The notes under the pieces were generated by a model. The model did no database searches and was not told the origin of the DNA. It saw only the letters and a program-made list of their open reading frames with translations. Both the position numbers and the translations under genes were made by a program. This document shows, piece by piece, positions 12,611 to 22,235 of a stretch of DNA of 64,000 nt. Position 1 is the first letter of the stretch. Each line of letters opens with the position of its first letter. Source of the stretch: Eutreptiella sp. 'Long Island Sound 2002' (taxonomy: Eukaryota > Euglenozoa > Euglenophyceae > Eutreptiales > Eutreptiaceae); NCBI GenBank assembly GCA_964036045.1, contig OZ038379.1, positions 185,838,495-185,902,494 of the forward strand, written 5' to 3'.

Positions 12611-12970
12611 TTGGCACAAATAGTGGCGATGCCGAGAGATATGCGTGGGCAACTCAATTGTGCCATAATCTTGAAAGTAAATTCTTCAAAACTGGTGGCA
12701 ACCCCCAACCAGCTGCTTGTTTGGTTCAATAAGAAGAAGACAGGTGTCAATAATTCTGCCTTCATGAGGGACCAATTTGTTCCATACTTGGTACAACAAT
12801 TGCAGTGGAAAGCACTAGCGGAGGCCATATTTATTATTGATTCCACCAGTTCCCATATTTCGCCACTAGTGCTAATGGCAGCTGGTCTGTGGCCCACAGT
12901 GATTCCTGGTGGGATCGCCGCCTTTGTTCAATCCACTGATGCCGCCAGGTACAGAGTCTGTCACCACAGG
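12611..12970 (+). pseudogene. Fragment of a pogo/Tigger-type (DDE_1) transposase
   Basis: The translated block resembles the catalytic core of pogo/Tigger/CENP-B-like transposases. It contains WFNKKKTGVNN, then the second catalytic Asp in the block FIIDSTSSH, then VIPGGIAAFVQSTDAARY. The last corresponds to the family's IPGG...QP-D segment before the third acidic residue. The helix-turn-helix DNA-binding half expected upstream is missing, and the frame runs into G-rich low-complexity sequence after about 12970. No inverted terminal repeats were found. It is interpreted as a dead remnant. The family assignment rests on motif resemblance alone. Confidence 0.6.
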
Positions 12971-13069
12971 GTGTTAGGCACAGAGCAGTGCGGGGGGGGG
13001 GGGGAGGCACAGCCCCAACACACCAACCACTGGGCTCCGCGAATGCGGAAACGACATCAGCAGGAGCAC

Positions 13070-13182
13070 CGGCCGCGGCGGCCGACAGAACGCAGCGACC
13101 CGACGCAACATGCGAAGGGAAGAACGGGTGACTGTCCAGGGCCCCGTAAAGGAACAACAACCCGACGGAATGTCACACGGGG
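13070..13182 (+). repeat. Dispersed repeat R1, copy 1
   Basis: Shares GAACGGGTGACTGTCCA, GGCCCCGTAAAG and AATGTCACAC, in the same order and spacing, with 24371-24484. About 100 bp are alignable by eye. In both places it lies near long G runs. It is likely a mobile-element fragment of unknown type. Confidence 0.7.
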
Positions 13183-14377
13183 GGGGGGGGGGGGGGGCTT
13201 TTTTTTTTGGCCCAAAGCCGTTCCTGAACAACCTTCCCATGGGGTGTTGGGGGGTCATTTCCTATAGATCGTTCTGGAACGGTCCAGAACAGGAGCTGGG
13301 CCCACTCCGGAACAGTTTACAGCGTACTACTCTGAACAGTTCAGGGTGACAAAAGAGAAGTTAGTGAACAAAAGTTGTGGTGTGTTGTGGTGTGTTATTC
13401 CTTGTTTTGTTTTTGCGTTGTTGGGTTTTGTTATTCCCCGTTTTGTTGTTGTGTTGTGTTGCGTTGTGTAGTGCCTCGGGTTCGGTTGGGTCGGGTAAGG
13501 ACCAGCTCTGAAACAGTGGGGCGGGAGGATGGCTCAAAACCGTTCCGGAACAACCATTCCAATGGGGGCGGGTATTACTTAATTTGTTTTTGGCAATGGT
13601 GGTGCCCCCCCCCCCCCCCTGGGACCCCCCCCCCCAGGCCAAAGTTACCGTAGTGGGAAAAAATGAAATCTACAATTCGGAAATTCTGGTCGGCCCATTT
13701 TCGGTACACAAACTTTTGGGTCCCAGACCCCCTCCCCCCTTCAACACCCCCGTTAAGTGATGGACTGGGGGGAGGGCATACTTAGGATCTGGGATCTGGC
13801 ACGGAATGGAGCGGAACGGCGTGCCTAACACCCACAACTTGTATGTAGATTTGATGGAACACAGTCCGAAGGTGACAGCTCAGGTTGCGCGCAGTAGTTT
13901 CATCGAAATGTCCGACAGGGCCCTTGTACGGGCCATAGAAGGCGGATGTACGCACTCTTTTCAAGGATTTGGGGTACTTGGATTTTGAAGACAAGTCGGC
14001 CCATGGGAAAATCATAGTGTTTGGTTCCCGATCAGGTGTGGCAAAGACTATGAAGTGTTGGGTGGCCAAGGCGACCCCTTTTGATCCAGCAGCTATCATT
14101 ATCTGGTCATGAGAGTAAGAGAAGGAGATAAATCAAATGGATCGACACAATCTATGCTCATACTCGTGTTGAAATGCCAGGGCTGGTTAGATTAGAAGGC
14201 GCCGCATGCGGTCCGCTGCGCCCTCCCGCAGGGGGGGGGGTCCCTGGGCTGTGGGCTGGGGGGGTCGCCTGGCTCCTCGTCTGTGCCCCTCCTGAGAGCT
14301 GGGGTACCCTGGTGGGGAGATATGGCTGGCTCCCTGATTAGAGGCGAACGCAACGCCCGCCTTCTCCTACATAAGGC
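13183..14377. other. Gene-poor stretch with low-complexity DNA and a weak coding-like fragment
   Basis: Contains G and C runs, a GT-rich tract (13375-13470) and a direct repeat (CGTTCCTGAACAACC near 13219, CGTTCCGGAACAACC near 13540). Around 13800-14115 two frames look weakly coding and would need a frameshift near 13950 to join, the second reading LDFEDKSAHGKIIVFGSRSG. The family is not recognised. It may be a decayed gene or chance. Confidence 0.3.
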
Positions 14378-14404
14378 ACTTTCTGAGTTTCCCTTTTTTT
14401 TTCG
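14378..14404 (+). other. Relic Euglena-type spliced-leader sequence
   Basis: ACTTTCTGAG at 14378-14387 is followed by TTTCCC, nine T and CG. The Euglena SL exon, as recalled, is ACTTTCTGAG then TGTCTA, eight T and CG. That leaves three substitutions and one extra T. It lies 26 bp upstream of the ATG of the ABC1-type gene, where the SL would sit on its mRNA. It is best explained as a remnant from a reverse-transcribed, trans-spliced mRNA. Confidence 0.75.
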
Positions 14405-14416
14405 GTTCTTCCTTAG
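14394..14416 (+). promoter_or_regulatory. Putative SL trans-splice acceptor
   Basis: A pyrimidine-rich tract (T9, then CGGTTCTTCC) ends in TTAG at 14413-14416, 13 bases before the ATG at 14430. It fits a 3' splice acceptor for trans-splicing or for an intron in the 5' leader. The tract overlaps the relic SL, so the relic's T run may itself serve as the polypyrimidine tract. Confidence 0.5.
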
Positions 14417-14429
14417 ACCGCACGTCGCC

Positions 14430-17210
14430 ATGCAGTCCCACTACAACACTTTGGATTTGCAGAGTGGCATCCATCACTCTGTGCCGACCTCTACGTCCCG
14501 CGCTGCCCCATTCGCCTGGGCCGTGGCTGCAGGGTCCTGCACCTTTGCCATCCTTGCTCTCTTCCTTTCCCATGAACACCACGCCCAGACTACTCTCCTC
14601 GCGCCGACCGTGACTCCTCTGGCGGTCCCAGTCAGCCATGGCGCTGCAATCCGAGGCACCCCCTCCAACAAAAACACCGTTGCCCATCAGTTCACCTCCA
14701 AAAGGGCCATTCTGCGGTCCACACCAAGCCCCATGCCCATGGCCTCCGTGATGCACTTGCCACAGAAGACCGAAAGCGGGTTTGGGGCGTTTGGGCTCCC
14801 TGTGGCTCTTGTGGCCACTGTGGCGGGCCTTGTGTGGGCCATCCGCAACGCCAGGCCATCCGAGAGGGTGGCCATGGCCGCCACGGCCGGTGCCACGCTC
14901 ACTGCGGAGGAGGGGCAGGCCCTCCGCAAGCAAGGGATGGACGAGTGGGCGGCGCTCGCCGCGGCCGAGGGCGACGAGGAGCCGGTCGCGCTGCAGACCT
15001 ACGACCCGGACGCCATCTACGCGCACTTCAAGCAACGGCCGCTGGTGCTGCTGAAGCGCGGGCTCCGGTCCGGCGCGCTGCTCGGCGGGTTCGGGTTCCG
15101 GCTGTGGCTCGACCGCAAGCGACTCGGAGAGGAGCCCCCCGAGGCGCAGAAGGTGGAGGTGGACGCCGCGCGCGCGGTGCAGCTGCGCGACCTGCTCATC
15201 TCCCTGGGCCCGACGTACGTGAAGCTGGGCCAGGTGCTGAGCAGCCGCCAGGACCTGCTGCCCGCGCCGTACATCAAGGAGCTGCGGACGCTCCAGGACT
15301 CCGTGCCCCCGTTCGACGACGGCCTCGCCCGGCGGATCCTCGCGGCGGAGCTCGGGCCCGAGGCCGCGGGGGCCCTGAACCTGGGCCCGGCGCCCATCGC
15401 GAGCGCGTCGCTCGGGCAGGTGTACCGCGGCGCGCTGCAGCGGGAGGACGGGAGCGTCGAGGAGGTCGCGGTGAAGGTGCAGCGGCCGGGCGCGCTCGTC
15501 GCCATCTCGCTCGACATCGGCATCATCCGGGCGTTCGCGGAGCCGTGGCGGCGGTTCAAGGGCCTGAACACCGACCTGGAGGGGCTGGTGGACGAGTGGG
15601 GGCGGCGGTTTGTGGACGAGCTGGACTACCAGCTCGAGGCGGCGAACGGGGAGCGGTTCCGGTTGGCGATGGAGGCGCGGCCCGACCTCGCGGGCGTGGT
15701 CACCGCCGCGCCGGTGGTGCGCGCGGCGTCCACCCGCCGGGTCCTGACCACGGGCTGGATCAACGGCCAGAGGCTGGACACGTCCGAGGCAGGGGACGTG
15801 CCGCGGCTGTGCGCGGTGGCGCTGGCGAGCTACCTGGCGATGCTGCTCGACATCGGCGTCCTGCACGCGGACCCCCACCCGGGCAACCTGTTCCGCACCG
15901 ACGACGGGCGGCTGTGCATCCTGGACTGGGGCCTGGTGACCCCCGTGAGCAAGGACCTGCGCACCGCCATCCTGAGCTTCATCGCCCACCTGGTGAGTCA
16001 GGACTTCGAGGCGGTGGCCGGCGATCTGGATGCCATGGGGTTCATCCCCGCGGGCAAGGTGGAGGCCATGGAGGACGCGGGGGTCGCGCGCGCGATCGGC
16101 CTGCTCTTCTCGGCGCTCGCAAAGGGCGGCGGCGCCGAGGGCTTCCGCGCGGAGCTTGGCCTGCCCGATGCGGACAAGATCAAGGAGATCCGCAAGGAGC
16201 TGAAAGGGGTGAAGGACGAGAAGCTGCGGCGGGAACGGTTCCTGGAGGCGTCCGGCGGGGCGGACTCCAAGATAGGGCAGCTCACGCGTGACCTGGAGGG
16301 GATCCAGGAGAAGTACGGGAACATCTTCCAGATCCCGAGCTACTTCGGCTACATCCTCCGGTCGTTCTCGGTGCTGGAGGGCATCGGCCTGGCATCCGAC
16401 AAGAACTACTCCATCGCCAACGAGTGCTACCCCTACGTCGCCCGGAGGCTGCTCACCGACGACGCCCCGGAGACCCGGAGGGCGCTGGAGCAGCTGCTGT
16501 ACGGCCGGGACGGCCCCAAGGCGCAGCTCAGCGTGGAGCGGGTCAAGCAGCTCGCGAACGCCTTCGGCGACTACTCGTCCGTCACCGGCGCGCGCGACTC
16601 CCCCGGACCCACCGCCGAGGGCCCGACCGCGTCCGCCGGCCTGTCGCCGGGCACGAAGGAGGCGCTTCGCCTCGCGTTCGCCCCCGAGGGCGGCCCCGCG
16701 CAGGACATCCTCCTCCGCGAGCTGGCCCGGTACGCGGGGGCCGCCGCGACGGACGCGGTCGCCTCCGCGGCGGCCGCGCCCGCGCTCGGCCCCCTGGTGG
16801 CCCTCGCGGAGGCGCAGCAGCGGGCGGCGGACGCGCTGGGCCCCGCGCGGCCCCCGCTGCCCACCGCGATCGAGCTCCTCGCGCCCCTCGCCGCGGCCGC
16901 GCGGCCGACGGAGGCGGACCGCGAGGCGCTGAAGGTCGCCGCCGAGCTCCAGGAGCTGGTCCGGGGCCCCGCGCCCTCGCCCGGGCCCTCCCGCGGCGGG
17001 TGGGCCGTGCCCGTGTTGGGCGAGGGGCCCGTGCCGCAGGGGCCCGCGGTGGACGTCGGCGTGCTGCGGGGGCTGGCGGAGCTGGCGCCCGAGCTCGCGC
17101 CCGGCGCCCAGGCGGCGGCGGTCCGGTTCGTGGAGGTGCTCCGGGAGCAGGCGGAGGAGCGGGTCGCCGCCGCGGAGCAGGAGGACCGGGCGCCGCGGAG
17201 CCGCGTTTGA
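14430..17210 (+). CDS. Plastid-targeted ABC1/UbiB/ADCK-family atypical kinase
   Basis: A 926-residue protein from one uninterrupted exon. The family comprises atypical kinases linked to quinone and prenyl-lipid metabolism in plastids and mitochondria. Residues 1-150 form a presequence with hydrophobic helices at about 28-46 and 121-138, like euglenid class I plastid presequences. Kinase motifs in order: KLGQ at 265-268, Ala-rich loop ASASLGQVY at 324-332, VAVK with Lys349, the E-x-D motif at Glu397 and Asp399, HADPHPGN at 479-486, and DWG (499-501) in place of the usual DFG. A conserved C-terminal block (FQIPSYFGYILRSFSVLEGI, about 633-652) resembles plant plastid ABC1K proteins. Residues from about 725 on are an Ala/Pro-rich extension of unknown role. 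This ATG was chosen because it follows the acceptor by 13 bases; upstream in-frame codons overlap the relic SL. Codons are strongly GC-ending. The substrate is unknown. Confidence 0.93.
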   Translation: MQSHYNTLDLQSGIHHSVPTSTSRAAPFAWAVAAGSCTFAILALFLSHEHHAQTTLLAPTVTPLAVPVSHGAAIRGTPSNKNTVAHQFTSKRAILRSTPSPMPMASVMHLPQKTESGFGAFGLPVALVATVAGLVWAIRNARPSERVAMAATAGATLTAEEGQALRKQGMDEWAALAAAEGDEEPVALQTYDPDAIYAHFKQRPLVLLKRGLRSGALLGGFGFRLWLDRKRLGEEPPEAQKVEVDAARAVQLRDLLISLGPTYVKLGQVLSSRQDLLPAPYIKELRTLQDSVPPFDDGLARRILAAELGPEAAGALNLGPAPIASASLGQVYRGALQREDGSVEEVAVKVQRPGALVAISLDIGIIRAFAEPWRRFKGLNTDLEGLVDEWGRRFVDELDYQLEAANGERFRLAMEARPDLAGVVTAAPVVRAASTRRVLTTGWINGQRLDTSEAGDVPRLCAVALASYLAMLLDIGVLHADPHPGNLFRTDDGRLCILDWGLVTPVSKDLRTAILSFIAHLVSQDFEAVAGDLDAMGFIPAGKVEAMEDAGVARAIGLLFSALAKGGGAEGFRAELGLPDADKIKEIRKELKGVKDEKLRRERFLEASGGADSKIGQLTRDLEGIQEKYGNIFQIPSYFGYILRSFSVLEGIGLASDKNYSIANECYPYVARRLLTDDAPETRRALEQLLYGRDGPKAQLSVERVKQLANAFGDYSSVTGARDSPGPTAEGPTASAGLSPGTKEALRLAFAPEGGPAQDILLRELARYAGAAATDAVASAAAAPALGPLVALAEAQQRAADALGPARPPLPTAIELLAPLAAAARPTEADREALKVAAELQELVRGPAPSPGPSRGGWAVPVLGEGPVPQGPAVDVGVLRGLAELAPELAPGAQAAAVRFVEVLREQAEERVAAAEQEDRAPRSRV

Positions 17211-17267
17211 GGCCTCGTGGTCTGTTTGGAACGAAAGGCGCGCTGGGAATGGGATTTGATTGGTCAA

Positions 17268-17306
17268 CTGCCAACCGCCAACCGCCGCCAACCGCCAACC
17301 GCCAAC
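17268..17306. repeat. Short AACCGCC repeat
   Basis: Five or so copies of CAACCGCC lie in the 3' region of the ABC1-type gene, about 60 bp after its stop. They also coincide with the apparent end of the minus-strand coding-like block. Confidence 0.8.
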
Positions 17307-18313
17307 ATGGTTGAGCACATGGAGTGCCCGCGGGCTTTTTTGGGAAAAGAGTGCCACCTTCGCCGCTTCGGACTGCAGGAGCCGCTGCAACGCCTCCGAA
17401 GCCTGCTTCATCTCCCGGGGCTCTCCTCTACCTCTTGGCCGTCCTCGCCCCCGGCGCTGGAGATGCGCTCCGCCATCGCGCGCTGATACGGCTCCTGCGA
17501 ACCACCTCCTCCCCGCGCCTCAGCCCCGAGGTCCCGTGGCAACGGCGGCTGCGGCTTCTCGGCCGACGTGTCTCCGCCGCTCGCGGGCGACTCCGTTTCC
17601 TTCCGCAGCTGCTGCATCCCGAACTTGATGCTCATGCTCGTCGACGCCTCCGGAGGCCCCTCCTCGTGCCCCGGCCCCTCCCGCCGCCTTCGAGCCGACG
17701 CGGGCGAACGCGCCGCCTTCGTGCCCACCGCCGACGAGATCGGCGTGCGACACAGAGTTTGCGGCGGCGGCGGCGGCGGCGACAACGACGCGACGACGGA
17801 GTCCGGTATCCGATACTTCCGTTTCTTCCGCTGGCGCCGCACCTTCTCTATGGCTCAGTCGCGGACAAGCCTGCACCGCGCCGCGGCTCTCTTGTTCTTC
17901 ACCCTCCGCCTCTTCTTCTTTTCCCGCCCGATCGGGTCCTTGGTCCTTGGCACCGTCGGGTTGGGTTCCTTGGGCACCATCGGCTTGCACGGCCCCCTCG
18001 TGCCCCCCTCCAGGAAGGTGCCCACCAGGTGCATGCCGGGGACTACCCCGGCGGTGCGCCGCGCGCTCTCCGAGGCCGCCTCCGACGGTCCCCGCTGGTC
18101 CTGCCGCATCCTCTTCTCGACCTGACGTATCGACCCGCACGTGCGCACGATGGCCGGGGAGCTGTTCGGTCGAAGCCGTTCTACGTGCGAGCCCTTGGGC
18201 TCCTCAGGTGGGGGGCCTGTCGGATTATCTGGGAATTCTCCTCCGACCGCGCGAGTCGTGGCCCTCGCAGCGCGCTCCCTCTTGCGCGCGATCTCCTCCT
18301 GCTTCGGCCTCAT
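17300..18313 (-). pseudogene. Broken minus-strand coding block with a bZIP-like basic motif
   Basis: Starting at ATG 18313, the minus strand reads 152 codons with strongly GC-ending codon use like the neighbouring kinase gene. It stops at TGA (17855-17857), then continues open in the same frame to 17408. There a one-base shift leads into a helical-looking stretch (KQASEALQRLLQSEAAK) down to about 17300. Just before the TGA lies KKKRRRVKNKRAAARCR, which fits the bZIP basic-region pattern N-x2-A-A-x2-C-R except for its last basic position. No leucine heptads follow. A premature stop plus a frameshift suggest a pseudogene, but undetected introns or sequence errors could also explain them. It converges on the ABC1-type gene. 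Function is unknown; the bZIP reading is inference. Confidence 0.4.
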
Positions 18314-20334
18314 GCGCCCCACGTCGTGCACAAGCCTTTTCTTAGAGCCTCACCTCTCCTACCCCCAGGGGCGGCACGGGGTGCCTTTTCCAAAAATTGG
18401 CCTCGCTTTTTTCGTGCTCTATTCCAAATTTCAGGTTTCACTAGAGGCCCCCGGCAGTCGGACCCAGTCCTTGTATGCGAACCTGCCCCCTCCCCCCCCT
18501 CAGTCGGACCCCGTCTTTGTATCCCCCCCCCAGCCCCCCCTGTCAGCCCAAATTTTCAGTTTGAAGTAGGACACCAAGTAGGGTACATCATGGCATGCCA
18601 TGGCCGCGAGTGGCCTTGCAGTAGGATAGGTGGGGGGAGGGGGGGCAAGGGAGGGGCAGGGCTGGTGGCAGGGACTAGAATAGGCCGATCGGCAACGTCC
18701 ATCTCTTTTCAACAACGGGAAAAAGAATTGAAGATGGTGGTGGATCAATTGGTTGTAAACAAGGATGCATTAGATTTGAAGTCTAGCTAGGGTTAAGTGA
18801 CGACTGCTGCCACTCCGCCACCACGGGGTGGTGCCTAGCGCACTTGATGAGGATATGTGCCCCAACATGCGCGGCTCGGCGCAAGTGCCCAAGCTGAAGG
18901 TGTACCGTTTGCGGGTCGAGCATATCCGGTATATGCCGGCTACGCTGCCCACACTGTTGGGCCCCTTGGACCACTAGCCCGGGGGTCCCACCCGCACAGG
19001 CATCCCGCTGGTGATGGGAGATCAGCCCGTAGAATAGCATGCCAAGGCAGACGCCAACCTGGCTCGGATGGGATGTGCGCTCTACACCCTGCCGCCGGCC
19101 GGCGGATGAGACGGTGACACCACGAGTACTGAGGTTGGTCACTCTGCCTCGTGGTGGATGTGGCCATGGAGGCGACGCTGGAAGGAGGTAATCTGGGCAG
19201 GGGGGGGGGGGGGGGGTAGTGGTGGACAGCGGGCCAGTGCTCGCCTGGGTCTCCAAAGGTGCGGCCACGGTGTCCTCCAGCCCATGGGCGGTGGAATGGG
19301 CGGTCAAACTCAGTGCTAGGCTCCTTCGGGGGGCACTTGACGCGGCGCGTGCGACGCGGAGATTCAACCATTTGGCCCAACCAAGCATCCATATTTTCTG
19401 CCCCAGCCAGGGGTGAGAAAGCCAATTCTGATGTTGTCCCTTTCTATCCGGGACCCCCAAGAAGGCAGGAGTTATGTAGCCACTTTGCCCACCTATGGGC
19501 CCGCAAGAAGGCAGGGGTGAGGTAGCCAATTCTGATTTTGTCCCCTTCTATTGGGGACCCCCGAGAAGGTGAGAAGGTGAGGTTTGTGCATTGTGTTGCA
19601 TGAAGAAAGCATCTCTTTCCGAGTGTAAAGCTTTTCATCTGCATTATTGCGGTGACTGTGTGAGCACCCACACATGAGGGGATGAATTGGTGGCCCAAGC
19701 AGAGTAGACCACCGTCTATATTATTGTTGATATTGCTCAAGCACCCACACACGTGGGCTTGGATTGATGAAAATCAGCAGATGAATTCGTTGAGGTGCCG
19801 TTTTGGTTGTGCAATGTTTGTGGGCAGGAGGGATGTTTGCCCAACACTGGTACCCAAGGGCTAGCTGTCCTTAGGGGGCATTTTGGAAGGTGGGTAAAAA
19901 TCAGCCCCTTCTGGGTTAACATGTTGGAAAAGTAGCACGCGGCGCAGATACTCCCCCCTCGTTGGGTCGTTGGGGGTGCTGTCCACAACGGTGTAGTATG
20001 CGGCAAGCGGCTGCCCCTCATCAACCTTGGGCCGAGATGGCAGTACGCCGTCTGCGTGCCCGTGGGTGGACCTAGTGAGGCTGGCGTATGCCGAGGCCCC
20101 GGGCTAGCAACGCCCGGATCTGTACGTGCCAGCACTGCATGGCACAAGGTGGGAAGGAGCCCTCCCTAGCCTACAAGCCGTGGCGCACGGGCTGGCATCG
20201 TGGGGCCTTGGCGCGGCCTGGTAGGGGACCTCCCCATTCCCAGGGGTACGGGACAACACAGCCCAACTGACATCTGTGGTCGCCTCGTAGCGGCGATCAT
20301 GATGGCGCTCAACAGGCCGTGAGCGGCCCTGGCA
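18314..20334. other. Gene-poor stretch
   Basis: No convincing gene. A G run lies at about 19201-19216. CCTTCTATTGGGGACCCCC and related sequence near 19440-19570 form two decayed copies of a ~110-bp repeat. A weak SL-like match is at 19614-19636 (see findings). Confidence 0.5.
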
Positions 20335-21315
20335 GTGCCGCGCACCTCCTCTCTCTACCGTGGGGGTTTGGTCCCAGGTGGTGTGCAGTGGCTAGGTGAC
20401 AACGGAGGGGCTGAGCTTCACGGCGTGGTTGCGCATGGCCCCGACGACGCATTCGTCACATGTGCAGGAGTTCCACTGTACTGCTCGGCGCGATGCCACG
20501 GGTGGGTCAGCTACATGGCGCACTTGTGGGGTTCCGGGAGGTGGCGTGAGCTCTGGCGCGCAACGGTCATGGCATTTCGTGGGTGCTTGGGCGCCGCGGT
20601 GTTAGAAAGGCGGGGGGTGGCCTCCCGTTGGCGGGTGGTGTGCGACACCGACATCCGGTTCCAAGCCGAAGCAAGAGCGTGGGATGTGGCCGTATCCTAG
20701 TCCCTTTATACTGTGCACGTGCAACCCAGACGCCGTGCAGATCGGCCGCTGGGCGCTGCTCACGCCGGCCGACGTGCGGGATGTGGGCGAGTGGACAGCC
20801 CTACCGGGCCTGTTTGCCCGCGAGGTAGGTACTAGCCCACGTGCCCCCCTCGACCGCCGGCGGACGCCGCCACGCTACTGCGGTACACTTTGCGCGAGGG
20901 TGAGGTTTCGGTCGCGGGCCCGCTCCCAAACTTGGTGGGAAGAGTGGAGCTAGCGGCCGTCCTCACCCCACACAACAAGGGGTGTACACCAAACGTCGTC
21001 CATAGGGTAGGGGAGCCACCCCTCTCCAGGGCCCTAGCCCTGGAGTTCATCGTGGTGCTGGGGCCACAGAGCACGCCTTGCTTGGGGGCCCTACGCTCCA
21101 ACCGATGCAACGGCCCCCTATCGAGCCACACGCCCACACGTCTCAGGGTCTTCTCCGTGCGCTCAAGGCCCTCTTCCCTGCAGGCGACCCGGTGGCAGAG
21201 GATACGTAGCCGGGCGAGGCCGCGGGGCTCGATGACTTGGGCATCGAGGACGACCTCGGTCAGGGAAACGGCGGCAAAGAGGACAACGAGTACGTCATGG
21301 GCCGACCCTCCCTAG
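20335..21315 (+). pseudogene. Coding-like, frame-shifting block of unknown identity
   Basis: Three plus-strand frames are successively coding-like and GC-rich: 20335-20700, then about 20700-20890, then about 20870-21315. The last includes GEVSVAGPLPNLVGRVELAA. No single frame covers the block and no family is recognised. It could be a decayed gene, exons split by short introns, or chance openness in GC-rich DNA. Confidence 0.2.
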
Positions 21316-22052
21316 ACCGGGGCTGACCCATTCCTTCCCTCCTCCTAGGCGCCACTAGGTACGCCGGTGAGGCCTGGCGCCCGGTACATCACCACACCTC
21401 AAGCAAGGATTGTTGGCGCCCGCATACAGGCCCTGGTGCAACCCGACTGCCGCGCGTCGCGGGACATAGCTCTATTGGGCCGTCCCCCCCCCCCCCCCCC
21501 GCCCCGCCCCCCGGGCATGGTGAGCTCGTAGGAGGATGAGTTAGCACCATCACGCCGGCCTAGGGCCTGCCAACACGAGACACAAAGAATAGCCCGTGCA
21601 GTGTGTGCCGAAGGGGAGCATAGGCAGGGGTCGGGGTGAGGCAAGGGGTGGGTCATGGCAGGTGTGCGGTGCGGGTAGCACCCCGTTGCCTAAGAGAGGC
21701 AGCGGGGTTGCGACGAGCCAGAGGACACTCCCCATGGGCGGGAGGCCGAGCGGGCGGGGGGCACCGGGAGACGGGGAAACGTGGGGACTTTGGGGAAACA
21801 TTTTTGGCGAGCGCCCGGCAAGGGCACACCAACAGACCATCCTCCGTCCTCGGAGGGGAATGGCACGGCCACCCCGGGAGATGTTCGGGCGAGGTGCGGC
21901 AGTGCCGTAGACCCCCTCATGCATGATGTCCCCCCCTCCCCCTCTACAACAGGCGGGGCGGAGCACCTACCTTGGTCCTACCTTGGTGGAGCAAACCGAA
22001 GCACGTCAGTGCCTAGGCCCCACTGTAGGGCCTTGGTGGAGCAAACACCCGT
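21316..22052. other. Gene-poor stretch
   Basis: Contains a C run at about 21484-21500 and GC-rich unique sequence. No gene or family is recognised. Confidence 0.5.
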
Positions 22053-22235
22053 AGTAGCAGTAACATTGCACCACCACAAAGAGGCGAGATTGGAGCAATA
22101 CGGCCCGCCCACAGTTGTAGTGGCCCTGTTGCATCCATGTCAGTAGTAACACTACACCACGACAGAAAGGTTGAATCGGAGCACTATGGCCCGCCAGAGG
22201 GGCGGTGGCCCCGTGGCATCCATGTCAACTGCAAT
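22053..22235. repeat. Two diverged ~90-bp direct repeats
   Basis: The landmarks CACCACGACAGAAAG / CACCACCACAAAGAG, GGAGCAATACGGCCCGCC / GGAGCACTATGGCCCGCC and GCATCCATGTCA occur in the same order in both units. From 22236 to 22928 nothing further is supported. Confidence 0.65.

Noticed and set aside
14367-17411. 1,014-codon open frame antisense to the ABC1-type gene
   Set aside because: It is His/Arg/Gly/Leu-rich with no family resemblance. Strong G/C at third positions of the sense gene removes antisense stops. The sense frame carries all kinase motifs.
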